Source of the DNA: Pseudomonadota bacterium | GTDB taxonomy: Bacteria > Desulfobacterota > Desulfovibrionia > Desulfovibrionales > Desulfovibrionaceae | Length of the DNA: 10,906 bases | Direction: 5' to 3' | NCBI GenBank assembly: GCA_018822065.1 | Contig: JAHJKV010000312.1 | Coordinates: 1-10,906, forward strand | Part shown: one piece after another, positions 1-6,549 of the stretch | Position numbering within the stretch: the stretch's first letter is position 1 | Layout of the letters: every line of letters starts with the position of its first letter | Notes under the pieces: generated by a model | Told to the model about the DNA's origin: nothing | The model's input: the letters and a program-made list of their open reading frames with translations, nothing else | The model's database searches: none | Made by a program: the position numbers and the translations under genes

Positions 1-315
1 CCGCTCCTCGGTGGCAGCTAGGATCTCCCGGCCAACACCCAGGCTCCGGTATTCATTCAGCACTGCGATCCAGTACAGGTCAAACCGGCCAGGAGCCGCT
101 TCGATGGGGCCGTAGCAGGTGAACGCCACCGGCACCTGCTGAGATTCGGCAAACAAAAAGCGGTAGCCGCTCTTTGGTCCGTCCGCGAGGAATTCCTCGA
201 TGAGCTCCACGGACATGTCCACTTCCATCTTATTGAAATAGTTTGAAGACTCGACAATAGCCCGGATGTGTTCGACATCCTCCCGAAATGCCTTGTGACG
301 AAAGGTGAGGCTCAT
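1..315 (-). CDS. GNAT-family N-acetyltransferase (C-terminus beyond window)
   Basis: Last visible gene of the minus-strand KamA operon; its 3' end lies outside the window. The 105 visible residues read as the first part of a GNAT acetyltransferase: strand-helix start (SLTFRHKAF), a helix around VELIEEFL, two strands (YRFLFAE and VAFTCYGP), then FDLYWIAV followed by YRSLGVGREIL. The last segment matches GNAT motif A (R/Q-x-x-G-x-G/A), the acetyl-CoA pyrophosphate loop. GNATs move an acetyl group from acetyl-CoA to an amine. In this context the acceptor is probably the amino acid or peptide made by the KamA and ATP-grasp enzymes (inference). The start is uncertain: ATG at 315 gives the usual GNAT N-terminus, while an in-frame ATG at 342 lies only 5 bases after the upstream stop and adds nine residues. 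Neither has a clear Shine-Dalgarno, so translation is probably coupled. Confidence 0.85.
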   Translation of the reverse strand, partial: MSLTFRHKAFREDVEHIRAIVESSNYFNKMEVDMSVELIEEFLADGPKSGYRFLFAESQQVPVAFTCYGPIEAAPGRFDLYWIAVLNEYRSLGVGREILAATEER

Positions 316-347
316 GATCGGGGTGCAGTGCTGTATGTGCATGGCGA

Positions 348-1331
348 TTACTTGTCGGCGGCGAGCACGATGGCTTCGACCAGGGCCGCATAATCCAGCC
401 CGGCGCACTGGGCAGCAGCGGCCAGTCCCGAGTCCGGGGCCAGACAGGGGTTGGGGTTGATGTCAATGACATAGGGCTCCCCAAACTCGCTGACCCGGAA
501 GTCCACGCGGGCGTATCCGGCCATTTCGAAAAGCGTCCAGCAGGCCAGGGCCAGATGGCGCAGGTGGCGGAGAAGGCCCTGGTCGGCCAGGGGGAAATCA
601 AACTTGCGTGGGGTCTTCCAGTACTCCTGGGACTGTTCATCCCATTTGGCGGCATAGCCCACGATCTTCGGGGTGTTGGAATCCCAGTTCTCGAAGAGAA
701 TCTCGGCAGGAGGAAGGATGACCGGTCCCTCCGGGCGTTCCAGCAGGGAAAGGTTGAACTCGCGACCAGCAGTGTAGGTCTCGGCAAAGTAGAGGTTGCC
801 GGTATTGGAGTGGCGGTCCAGCAGCTTTTCCTGCAACTGGTTCCGGCTGGCGACCTTGATGACGCTCCAGTCGTCGAGTCCGACTGAGCCGTGTTCGAAG
901 ACCGGCTTGAGTATGTACTGACCTGAGATGTCCGAGGTTCCCTTGGCCAGGGAGTCTTCCGTGAACCAGCGGGGGGTGGGGATATGTGCCAGGGAGAGCA
1001 GGTCCTTGGTCCTGAGTTTGCTGCCGGTGACAAAGAGCGGGGCAACCCCGCACCCGGTGTAGGCGATGTTGAGCGACTCCAGGATGGCCGGGCTGATATG
1101 GGAAAGCCGACCAATGCCGTTGACGCTCTCCACGAGGTTGAAGACCATGTCGGGCCTGGCCTGCTCCAGGAAGGAGGTCAGGTCGCCGAGGTTCAGCCCA
1201 AAGGCGCGCAACTGGACCGTGTGGTCATGGGAGACCAGGGCCGCTTCAACGGCTTTAGCCTGAACCAGGTTGTCCTGCTCGTCAGGGGGGGCATCCGGCG
1301 GGACATGGTCGTGCAGGATGACAATATTCAC
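348..1331 (-). CDS. D-Ala-D-Ala ligase-like ATP-grasp enzyme, copy 2 (DIN type)
   Basis: 327-aa ATP-grasp ligase of the D-alanine-D-alanine ligase superfamily. Such enzymes activate a carboxylate as acyl-phosphate with ATP and join it to an amine. Visible parts: N-terminal Rossmann-like half (NIVILHDHV; DMVFNLVES near 61-69), TGCG/TGSKLRTKD near 92-110, the nucleotide-binding strand YILKPVFEHGSVGLD (139-153), GREFNLSLL (189-197) and the metal-binding end ARVDFRVSEFG...VIDINPNP with D277, D290 and N292. The second metal ligand is Asp rather than the more usual Glu. The GTG start at 1331 is preferred over a GTG at 1355: it overlaps the upstream stop in a GTGA arrangement and has GAGG six bases before it. 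Sequence and length differ clearly from the neighbouring ATP-grasp protein, so the two probably use different substrates. A role in peptidoglycan is unlikely given the neighbours. Confidence 0.88.
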   Translation of the reverse strand: MNIVILHDHVPPDAPPDEQDNLVQAKAVEAALVSHDHTVQLRAFGLNLGDLTSFLEQARPDMVFNLVESVNGIGRLSHISPAILESLNIAYTGCGVAPLFVTGSKLRTKDLLSLAHIPTPRWFTEDSLAKGTSDISGQYILKPVFEHGSVGLDDWSVIKVASRNQLQEKLLDRHSNTGNLYFAETYTAGREFNLSLLERPEGPVILPPAEILFENWDSNTPKIVGYAAKWDEQSQEYWKTPRKFDFPLADQGLLRHLRHLALACWTLFEMAGYARVDFRVSEFGEPYVIDINPNPCLAPDSGLAAAAQCAGLDYAALVEAIVLAADK

Positions 1332-2329
1332 GCGGCGCCTCGCAGTGTGTTGCACTCAACGCGCTCCATGGCGGAGGCGAGGATCTGGCGGATGATTTCG
1401 TGAAAACCAACGCCTGCAAGGCCGCAGGTGATGGGCAGATCCGAATGGGTCGGATGCAACCCGGCCAGGGGGTTCACCTCGATGAACTGGGCCGTGCCAT
1501 GCTCGTCGAGCCGGACATCCACCCGACCCCCGTCGCGGCAACCGAGTCCCTGCCATACGGCAAGGGCCAGTTCCACGGAGGCGTGGGCATCCGGTCCGTC
1601 CGCAAGGCGGTAGTCCACCAGATCTTCGCACCGTTCCTTGTTTTCCATGGAATAGACGCCGGGTTCGGCCGCATCCCGCAGGATCACTTCGAGCACACCG
1701 GCACTCCGGGCCTTGGACCCGCTGCCGAGGATGGAGACCGTGTATTCCCGGCCGGGCAGGTACCGCTCCACGAGCACGGGCTGCTGGAAGCGCTCCAGGA
1801 GTCGGGCGCAGATGGCTTCCAATTCACCGCGTGTCTGCACGATGGAGGTTGCGTCCACACCTTTGCCCGTTCCTTCTGCCAGGGGTTTGGCAAAGAGCCT
1901 GTGCCCCAGGGCAATGCCTGCGACATCGTCCATGGTGTGCACCACGGTGAAATCCGGGGTGGCCAGACCCAGGTCCCGGACCACGCGCTTGGTCATGGCC
2001 TTGTCCAGGGTCAGGGCCAGGACCAGCGGGTCGGAAAAGGTGTAGGGAATGGAGTAGGCGTCCAGCAGGGCCGGAATCTGTGCCTCGCGGCCCATGCCCC
2101 GCAGTCCTTCGGCGATGTTGAAGACCAGGTCCCAGGAATCCTTCCGGGCCAAACGCGCCACCAGGGCTTCGATGTTGCCGATACGGTCAACTTCGTGACC
2201 AAGATGCAGCAATGCCTCCGCAATGGCGTCAATGGTCTCGCAGGAGTCGAATTCCAGGGTCTCTTCCAGAGAGAACCCGCGCGCGATGTAGTCGTCACGC
2301 AGGTCGTAGGTCATGCCGATTCGCATCAT
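1328..2329 (-). CDS. D-Ala-D-Ala ligase-like ATP-grasp enzyme, copy 1 (EVN type)
   Basis: 333-aa ATP-grasp ligase. It begins with the Rossmann-like segment RIGMTYDLRDDY, followed by HLGHEVDRIGN (42-52) and WDLVFNIAEGLRGMGREAQIPALLD (66-90), which fits the N-terminal domain of Ddl-like proteins. The central ATP-grasp part holds LFAKPLAEGTGKGVD (145-159) and GREYTVSILG (193-202). The C-terminal metal site is GRVDVRLDEHG...FIEVNPLAGLHP with D271, E284 and N286. It is expected to couple ATP hydrolysis to amide-bond formation between a carboxylate and an amine; the substrates are not known. The gene starts five bases after the kamA stop with AGGT just upstream; a second ATG directly follows (2326) and is equally possible. 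Its TGA overlaps the start of the next ligase by 4 bp, so the two ligases are translationally coupled. Confidence 0.9.
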   Translation of the reverse strand: MMRIGMTYDLRDDYIARGFSLEETLEFDSCETIDAIAEALLHLGHEVDRIGNIEALVARLARKDSWDLVFNIAEGLRGMGREAQIPALLDAYSIPYTFSDPLVLALTLDKAMTKRVVRDLGLATPDFTVVHTMDDVAGIALGHRLFAKPLAEGTGKGVDATSIVQTRGELEAICARLLERFQQPVLVERYLPGREYTVSILGSGSKARSAGVLEVILRDAAEPGVYSMENKERCEDLVDYRLADGPDAHASVELALAVWQGLGCRDGGRVDVRLDEHGTAQFIEVNPLAGLHPTHSDLPITCGLAGVGFHEIIRQILASAMERVECNTLRGAA

Positions 2330-2334
2330 ATACC

Positions 2335-3606
2335 TCAGTTCGTGGCCATGTCGGTGCCGATCATGTGGTCGGGGTACCGGTAGGTCTTGTTTTCATAGTT
2401 GGTGAGCACAAGGTCGAATCCGTCGTGGCCGGAGGAATAGTCGGGCAACAGCGGAATCTTGCCGCCGCCGCCGGGCGCATCTATGACGAACTGTGGCACG
2501 GCATATCCCGAGGTGTGTCCCCGCAGCCCCCGGATCATCTCCAGCCCCTTGGACACCGCGGTGCGGAAATGGCCCGAGCCTGCGATGGGGTCACACTGGT
2601 AGAGATAGTAAGGCCGCACGCGCATGCGCAACAGGCCGTGGTAGAGGCTGGTCAGGGTTTCCACCTTGTCGTTGACGCCGGACAGCAGCACGGTCTGGCT
2701 CCCCAGGGGAATTCCAGCGTCTGCCAGTCGGTTGCAGGCCCTGGCCGTCTCCGGGGTCAGTTCATCGGGATGAGTGAAGTGCAGGCTGATGAACAGGGGG
2801 TGGAAGCGGCGCAGCATGCGCACCAGTTTTGTGGTCACCCGCTGGGGGAGCACCGCAGGAATCTTGGTCCCGATGCGGATCATCTCCACGTGGGGAATGG
2901 CCCGCAGCCGGGTCAGCAGGCTTTCGAGCTGGGAGTCGGACAAGGTCAGCGGGTCGCCGCCGGAGATGAGCACGTCGCGCACCGTGGGCGTGGCCGCGAT
3001 ATATGCGATGGCCCGGTCCCAGGCAGCGTGGCCGGACAAGCCGGGGCCGCAGTGGCCCACCATGCGCGAGCGGGTGCAGTACCGGCAATGGGTGGAGCAG
3101 AAGTCAGTGACCAGGAACAGGACTCGGTCCGGGTAGCGGTGGACGATACCGGGCACGGGAGAGTGCGCGTCCTCACCTAGGGGGTCCACCGACTCGCCCG
3201 GCCAGTAGCGGCGTTCGTCGGTCACAGGGATGACGCACCGACGCAACCCCTGCATGGGGTTCTGGGGGTCCAGCAGGGAAAGATAGTAGGGAGTGACCGC
3301 GAAGGCCAACTGACCGGACGTGTCGCTCAAGGCGGTGCGTTCATCCTCGCTCAGCTCCAGCATTTGCGAAACCTGCTCCATGCTGGTGACGCGGTTGGCG
3401 AGCTGCCAGTGCCAATCATTCCACTGGATGGCCTTGATGCCCGGGAAATGACGTTTGATGAAGGATTGGCGCCGTGAAGCAGAAGGCCGGGTGACAGCCC
3501 TGGAAGGAGTGTTTCGGACAGAGAAGTCCGGCATGACAAGGTCGGGGCCTGCGATCTCGGGGTCGGGAGGGACAGCCTCCCCTTCTTCCAGCATCCATGT
3601 TTTCAT
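2335..3606 (-). CDS. kamA: KamA-family radical SAM lysine 2,3-aminomutase
   Basis: 423-aa radical-SAM, PLP-dependent aminomutase. These enzymes move the alpha-amino group of an amino acid to the beta carbon. The [4Fe-4S] cluster motif CSTHCRYC gives C170, C174 and C177; the SAM-binding SGGDP is at 215-219. PLP lysine K383 sits in DAPGGGGK. In clostridial lysine 2,3-aminomutase two aspartates (293 and 330) bind the substrate side-chain amine and K337 binds PLP. Here D339 (in QCDP) and D376 (in IDAP) have the same spacings, 37 and 7 residues, which argues for lysine rather than glutamate as substrate. Length fits KamA (about 416 aa), not the shorter EpmB (~340 aa), and no efp or epmA is nearby. 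The ATG at 3606 is chosen because GAGGGG lies five bases upstream; a longer frame to 3684 would overlap the previous gene. Product is probably beta-lysine, used by the downstream ligases and acetyltransferase. Confidence 0.9.
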   Translation of the reverse strand: MKTWMLEEGEAVPPDPEIAGPDLVMPDFSVRNTPSRAVTRPSASRRQSFIKRHFPGIKAIQWNDWHWQLANRVTSMEQVSQMLELSEDERTALSDTSGQLAFAVTPYYLSLLDPQNPMQGLRRCVIPVTDERRYWPGESVDPLGEDAHSPVPGIVHRYPDRVLFLVTDFCSTHCRYCTRSRMVGHCGPGLSGHAAWDRAIAYIAATPTVRDVLISGGDPLTLSDSQLESLLTRLRAIPHVEMIRIGTKIPAVLPQRVTTKLVRMLRRFHPLFISLHFTHPDELTPETARACNRLADAGIPLGSQTVLLSGVNDKVETLTSLYHGLLRMRVRPYYLYQCDPIAGSGHFRTAVSKGLEMIRGLRGHTSGYAVPQFVIDAPGGGGKIPLLPDYSSGHDGFDLVLTNYENKTYRYPDHMIGTDMATN

Positions 3607-3640
3607 CTTTTCCCCTCTTTTTTCAAACGATTGAATATGG

Positions 3641-3928
3641 TCAGCCAAGGCTTTCTTCAGCCAGGACTTGAATTTCATGCACATGCAGGATCAGGACGCC
3701 GTTCTTTTCTTCCAAGGCTCCCGTGGCGAGAGACACATGGTTGATAAAGGGGTCCAGAGCCTTGCCGCTGAGTGTCACCACGCCTTCCACCTCGTCGTCG
3801 ATGTATACAATCCCCGCCTTGTCAGCGAAGACCATGCCCACCAGGGTGGCTTCCTCCTGCTGGGCCGAGCCCAGGCCTGCGAAAACGAGGAGCAGCAGCA
3901 GTTGTGTTGTAACCAGAAAGATCTTCAT
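3641..3928 (-). CDS. small exported protein of the KamA operon (hypothetical)
   Basis: 95-aa protein of unknown function. The N-terminus is a textbook signal peptide: MK, a run of hydrophobic residues (LLLLLVFAG), then a GSA|QQ cleavage site near residue 22. The mature ~73 residues alternate short beta strands (TLVGMVF, GIVYIDD, GVVTLSG, HVSLATGAL, GVLILHVHEIQVL), suggesting a small beta-barrel or OB-like fold in the periplasm. No cysteine for lipidation and no membrane anchor is seen. The ATG at 3928 is preferred because GGGAGGA lies about seven bases upstream and the signal peptide begins there; an earlier ATG at 3961 would overlap the preceding gene. The gene sits 16 bases after the 100-aa gene and 34 bases before kamA, in the same orientation, so it belongs to the same operon. 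Why an otherwise cytoplasmic pathway needs an exported protein is unexplained. Confidence 0.78.
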   Translation of the reverse strand: MKIFLVTTQLLLLLVFAGLGSAQQEEATLVGMVFADKAGIVYIDDEVEGVVTLSGKALDPFINHVSLATGALEEKNGVLILHVHEIQVLAEESLG

Positions 3929-3944
3929 GATGGCATCCTCCCGG

Positions 3945-4247
3945 TTACAGGTATTGTTCATCTTTTAAATCAAGTTCATCCAGGAATGCGTCGTAATCGT
4001 CCCGGACAGAGATTTCATAATCCAGAGGCTCCAGTTGCCATTGCCCCTTCACGATATGGCGTCTTCCCCTGATGCGAACCTCTTCCTGGCAGAGATTGAT
4101 CAGTTCGTTGATGTATCGATTGCCAATGATGAGGTATTCCTTGTCGTCATTGGCAGAGAGCATCACGCCCGTGACCGAACCGCCCTGGCTTTCAAAGATG
4201 GGGTAGAGCACCCCCGAGGCACTGATGAGTTCTTTTTTGTCGGACAT
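3945..4247 (-). CDS. 100-aa hypothetical protein, first gene of the KamA operon
   Basis: 100-aa soluble protein, family not recognised. There is no signal peptide or membrane segment. The middle (TGVMLSANDDKEYLIIGNRYINELINLCQEEVRIRGRRHIVKGQWQLEPLDYEI) alternates strands with one short helix, a pattern compatible with a small OB-like beta-barrel. The C-terminus is acidic (RDDYDAFLDELDLKDEQYL). It is the first gene after the sigma54 promoter. Its start is well supported: AGGAG lies in the leader about seven bases before the ATG. The strand order and the terminal Val-x-Gly...Leu-x-hydrophobic pattern loosely resemble the mature part of the exported protein encoded just downstream, so the two might be cytoplasmic and periplasmic versions of one fold. 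That is only a visual impression. Confidence 0.75.
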   Translation of the reverse strand: MSDKKELISASGVLYPIFESQGGSVTGVMLSANDDKEYLIIGNRYINELINLCQEEVRIRGRRHIVKGQWQLEPLDYEISVRDDYDAFLDELDLKDEQYL

Positions 4248-4254
4248 GAGTCCT

Positions 4255-4259
4255 CTCCT
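4255..4259 (-). promoter_or_regulatory. ribosome-binding site of the 100-aa gene
   Basis: AGGAG on the minus strand, about seven bases before the ATG at 4247. It fixes the start of the first gene of the operon. Confidence 0.7.
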
Positions 4260-4293
4260 GTAACAAGCTGATCAAAGCGATCGAAGCATTAAA

Positions 4294-4308
4294 GCAAAAC
4301 AGATGCCA
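4294..4308 (-). promoter_or_regulatory. sigma54 (-24/-12) promoter of the KamA operon
   Basis: The minus strand reads TGGCATCTGTTTTGC. It matches the sigma54 consensus TGGCAC-N5-TTGC, with GG and GC elements exactly ten bases apart. The predicted transcription start is near 4282, giving a ~35-base leader that carries the AGGAG site before the ATG at 4247. The adjacent gene at 4532-5587 encodes a sigma54 activator, and two dyads lie 89 and 191 bases upstream of the predicted start, so the arrangement is complete. Confidence 0.8.
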
Positions 4309-4361
4309 AGGAGAAATGAACTAATATAACGGATACTTACGATGATAACCGCTAGCAGCGA

Positions 4362-4380
4362 TCGGAACTTTAAGTTCCGA
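4362..4380. promoter_or_regulatory. 19-bp perfect dyad, likely activator-binding site 1
   Basis: TCGGAACTTTAAGTTCCGA is a perfect inverted repeat: 9-bp arms around one base, or TCGGAAC-N5-GTTCCGA in operator terms. Its centre is about 89 bases upstream of the predicted sigma54 start. On the minus strand no T-run follows it, so it is not a terminator for the upstream gene. It shares architecture and half-site with the dyad at 4464-4482. Probable upstream activating sequence for the neighbouring activator. Confidence 0.65.
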
Positions 4381-4463
4381 AAAAATGGGGTGGCCTTATC
4401 TGGAGGCGAAATGGCAAGGGGTGAGCAGAAATAAATAGTTGTATTTCAAGGTATTGAACAAAA

Positions 4464-4482
4464 TCAGAACCGATAGTTCTGA
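4464..4482. promoter_or_regulatory. 19-bp dyad, likely activator-binding site 2
   Basis: TCAGAAC-N5-GTTCTGA is an inverted repeat of the same length and spacing as the dyad at 4362-4380. It differs only by one symmetric change in each arm. Its centre is about 191 bases upstream of the predicted sigma54 start. On the minus strand it is followed by TTTTG and lies just beyond the stop of the activator gene, so it could also act as a weak terminator. The matched design of the two dyads favours protein binding. A poorer partial copy, CCGGAAC, begins at 4494. Confidence 0.55.
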
Positions 4483-4531
4483 AATGGAGCAGACCGGAAC
4501 TCTCGGGACGCATCTGCCTGATCGAGCGAGC

Positions 4532-5587
4532 TTATTTGTAATCTTTTTTATCAAGCCCGTGTCGAAGCATCAGCTTGTGGAGCTGTCTGGTGGAGACCCC
4601 GGCGTCCTTGGCGGTGTTGTCGATGCGTCCCTGGTTGCGTTCCAGCAGTTGGCGCAGGTAGGCGAACTCGACCTCTTCGATGGCCTGTTTGCGAACCTGA
4701 GCCAGGCTCTGCCCGGTATCCACGTTGAGGAGGGGGACCAGGGGGTTCTCGGTGAAAACCTCTGCCGGGAAGCTCTCCTGGGTCAGCTGGTCCGATCCCT
4801 CCAGGATGAGGGCCCGCTCCAGGAGGTTTTCCAGCTCCCGCACGTTGCCGGGGAAGGAATAGTGCATGAGGGCCTTGACCACGGCAGGTTCGACGGAGGA
4901 GGCGCAAGCGCCGAGACCGGGACACAGCCGGGTCAGGATGGTACTGATGAGCAGCGGCAGGTCTTCGATCCGCTCCCGCAGGGGGGGCAGGGAGAGGGGA
5001 AAGACGTTGAGCCGGTAAAAGAGATCCTTGCGGAAGAGTCCCTGGTGGCAGAGGCTTTCCAGGTCATCATTGGTGGCCGCGATGATCCGGATATCGACCT
5101 CGATCTCCTTGGTGCCACCCACGCGTTGGATGGTCCGGGTCTGGAGCACGTCGAGGAGCTTGATCTGGCTGGCAGGGGGAAGGGTGTCGATCTCGTCCAG
5201 AAAGACGGTGCCTCGGTTCGCCACTTCAAACTTGCCTGTCTTCAGCTTGGAGGCCCCGGTAAATGCGCCTTTTTCATGTCCAAAAAGCTCGCTTTCCACC
5301 AGATTGTCCGGGATCGCGCCGCAGTGGATGCTGACAAAGGGGGCCTCGGCCCGGTTGGAATAGCGGTGGAGCAGGTGGGCCATGGTCCCTTTGCCCACCC
5401 CGGTTTCGCCGCTCAGCAGTACGGTGGTTCGGGTCGCGGCAACGCGCTGAATCTTGCGGAAGACCTCGCGCATGGAGGGATTTGACGTGCGGAGGAGGTC
5501 GATATCCTGGGGTTTCCAGAAGTCGCGACAGGTTGGAGGCGTTTTGAGCCCCGGGGGGTCAGGCGTCGGGTCGGGGGTGGTGCTCAT
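4532..5587 (-). CDS. sigma54-dependent activator without receiver domain
   Basis: 351-aa bacterial enhancer-binding protein of the NtrC/PspF class. It uses ATP hydrolysis to remodel sigma54-RNA polymerase. A short Pro-rich N-terminus (~30 residues) leads into the AAA+ domain: Walker A GETGVGKG (60-67), ELFGHEKGAFTGA with an intact GAFTGA loop (107-112), Walker B GTVFLDE (126-132), the RIIAATNDDL sensor and FRKDLFYRLN arginine segment, then FPGNVRELENLLERA. The C-terminus has a Fis-like helix-turn-helix (about 319-345, NTAKDAGVSTRQLHKLM). There is no receiver, GAF or PAS domain, so activity must be set by expression or by a partner protein. Start: ATG at 5587 is preferred because homology-like sequence begins soon after; an in-frame ATG at 5656 would add 23 residues. 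Neither has a strong Shine-Dalgarno. The gene lies directly upstream of the KamA operon's sigma54 promoter and dyads, which it probably controls. Confidence 0.88.
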   Translation of the reverse strand: MSTTPDPTPDPPGLKTPPTCRDFWKPQDIDLLRTSNPSMREVFRKIQRVAATRTTVLLSGETGVGKGTMAHLLHRYSNRAEAPFVSIHCGAIPDNLVESELFGHEKGAFTGASKLKTGKFEVANRGTVFLDEIDTLPPASQIKLLDVLQTRTIQRVGGTKEIEVDIRIIAATNDDLESLCHQGLFRKDLFYRLNVFPLSLPPLRERIEDLPLLISTILTRLCPGLGACASSVEPAVVKALMHYSFPGNVRELENLLERALILEGSDQLTQESFPAEVFTENPLVPLLNVDTGQSLAQVRKQAIEEVEFAYLRQLLERNQGRIDNTAKDAGVSTRQLHKLMLRHGLDKKDYK

Positions 5588-5678
5588 GGTCGGAAAATCC
5601 ACCACGATGGGGTTGCTGTCAAGTATGAAATGGAATGGTTTTCCCGAATGCCGCAATCAGGGGGCAAACAGGTTGTTT

Positions 5679-6461
5679 TCATATCTTGAGAAAATCTTTC
5701 GTCTCGCGTTTGGCTGCGTCGATGATGTCCTGGTATCCTTCCCCAAGACGCCGGAGCAGATAGTCGCGTTCGTGCCGGGCTGCGGTGTCGAGCAGGCCTT
5801 CGACAGAACGCGCCGTGGAATGATAGATGTGCTTCACCGTGACCTGGTGGTCGACGAGCAGCGGCCACCCCTGGCGGTGCAGTCGAAGCGAGAGCCAGAG
5901 GTCCACGCCGTAGCCGTAGCAATTGTCCGCCGCATCGATCCCCCCCACCTGCTGCACGGCTTCCAGGGCTACCAGGGGGGAAATCCCGTCCGCAATGCTG
6001 ATGGCGCTGGTCTGCACCCCCTTCCGGGCCACCATTTGTGGATGATACGGGCTCGTGAGTACCGCCGGGGAGTAGAGCCCGACCGGGCCAAGGGTCTGCT
6101 CCATGCGCTGCAATCGTGCCAGGGCGGTTTTCAGGAAGGGCTGTTTGGAAGTAAAAAACAGGTCATTGTTGAAAAACCAGAGATGGGAAACGTCGTGTTG
6201 CAAAAAAAAATCAACGCACAGGGAAAACGCCCCGGCCCAAAAGAGGTTCTCGGTTGACCTGAACCATGTTTCGGCCTTGGGATAGGCTGCCGGGGCTTGA
6301 TTGTCGAGAACCAGGATGTTTGGAGCCCAGTCCGGGTCGGACAGGAGCAATTGCTTGTGCAACCGTGTGGTTCTGGAGGGGGCTCCGTAGTGCAGGATGA
6401 CCACAGCCGGGCGGGTGTGATCAAACTTTTCCGGGAGAATGGGCCAATTTTTACAGGTCAA
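5679..6461 (-). CDS. GT2-like glycosyltransferase, probable TTG start
   Basis: 260-aa protein resembling family 2 (GT-A fold) glycosyltransferases, which transfer a sugar from a nucleotide-sugar. Visible: the opening strand PAVVILHYGAPSRT (18-31), a second strand NILVLDNQAP (48-57), NLFWAGAFSLCVDFFLQ, the metal-site equivalent LWFFNNDLFF with N98-N99-D100, and a late YGYGVDLWLSLRLHRQGWPLLVD segment typical of the acceptor side. No membrane segment is seen, so it is probably cytoplasmic. Donor and acceptor are unknown. No ATG fits the N-terminus; a TTG at 6461 has CAGGAG eight bases upstream and starts just before the first strand. A GTG further upstream is possible but has no ribosome-binding site. 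The gene is divergent from the larger glycosyltransferase, with 88 bases between, and lies upstream of the activator gene on the same strand. Confidence 0.78.
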   Translation of the reverse strand: MTCKNWPILPEKFDHTRPAVVILHYGAPSRTTRLHKQLLLSDPDWAPNILVLDNQAPAAYPKAETWFRSTENLFWAGAFSLCVDFFLQHDVSHLWFFNNDLFFTSKQPFLKTALARLQRMEQTLGPVGLYSPAVLTSPYHPQMVARKGVQTSAISIADGISPLVALEAVQQVGGIDAADNCYGYGVDLWLSLRLHRQGWPLLVDHQVTVKHIYHSTARSVEGLLDTAARHERDYLLRRLGEGYQDIIDAAKRETKDFLKI

Positions 6462-6549
6462 GAGCTCGACTCCTGCTGACAGAGGTTGACACGGTACCAA
6501 CTTGCCCAGCACTATATCTGATGTCAAGCTGACCCAGCAGGGGAACGAA

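Noticed and set aside
1400..2383. 327-codon plus-strand frame opposite the first ligase
   Set aside because: Shadow of a GC-rich gene; the minus frame carries the clear ATP-grasp motifs.
2335..3606. EpmB (EF-P lysine modification) for the KamA protein
   Set aside because: Protein is longer than EpmB, and no efp or epmA is nearby; neighbours indicate small-molecule metabolism.
4464..4482. Dyad read only as a terminator of the activator gene
   Set aside because: TTTTG does follow on the minus strand, but the stem is only 7 bp and AT-rich, and its design matches the dyad at 4362-4380 that has no T-run. Operator is the better main reading; dual use is possible.
6486..6527. TTGACA and TGTCAA facing each other between the glycosyltransferase genes
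   Set aside because: Both look like -35 boxes, but neither has a good -10 at 16-18 bp.
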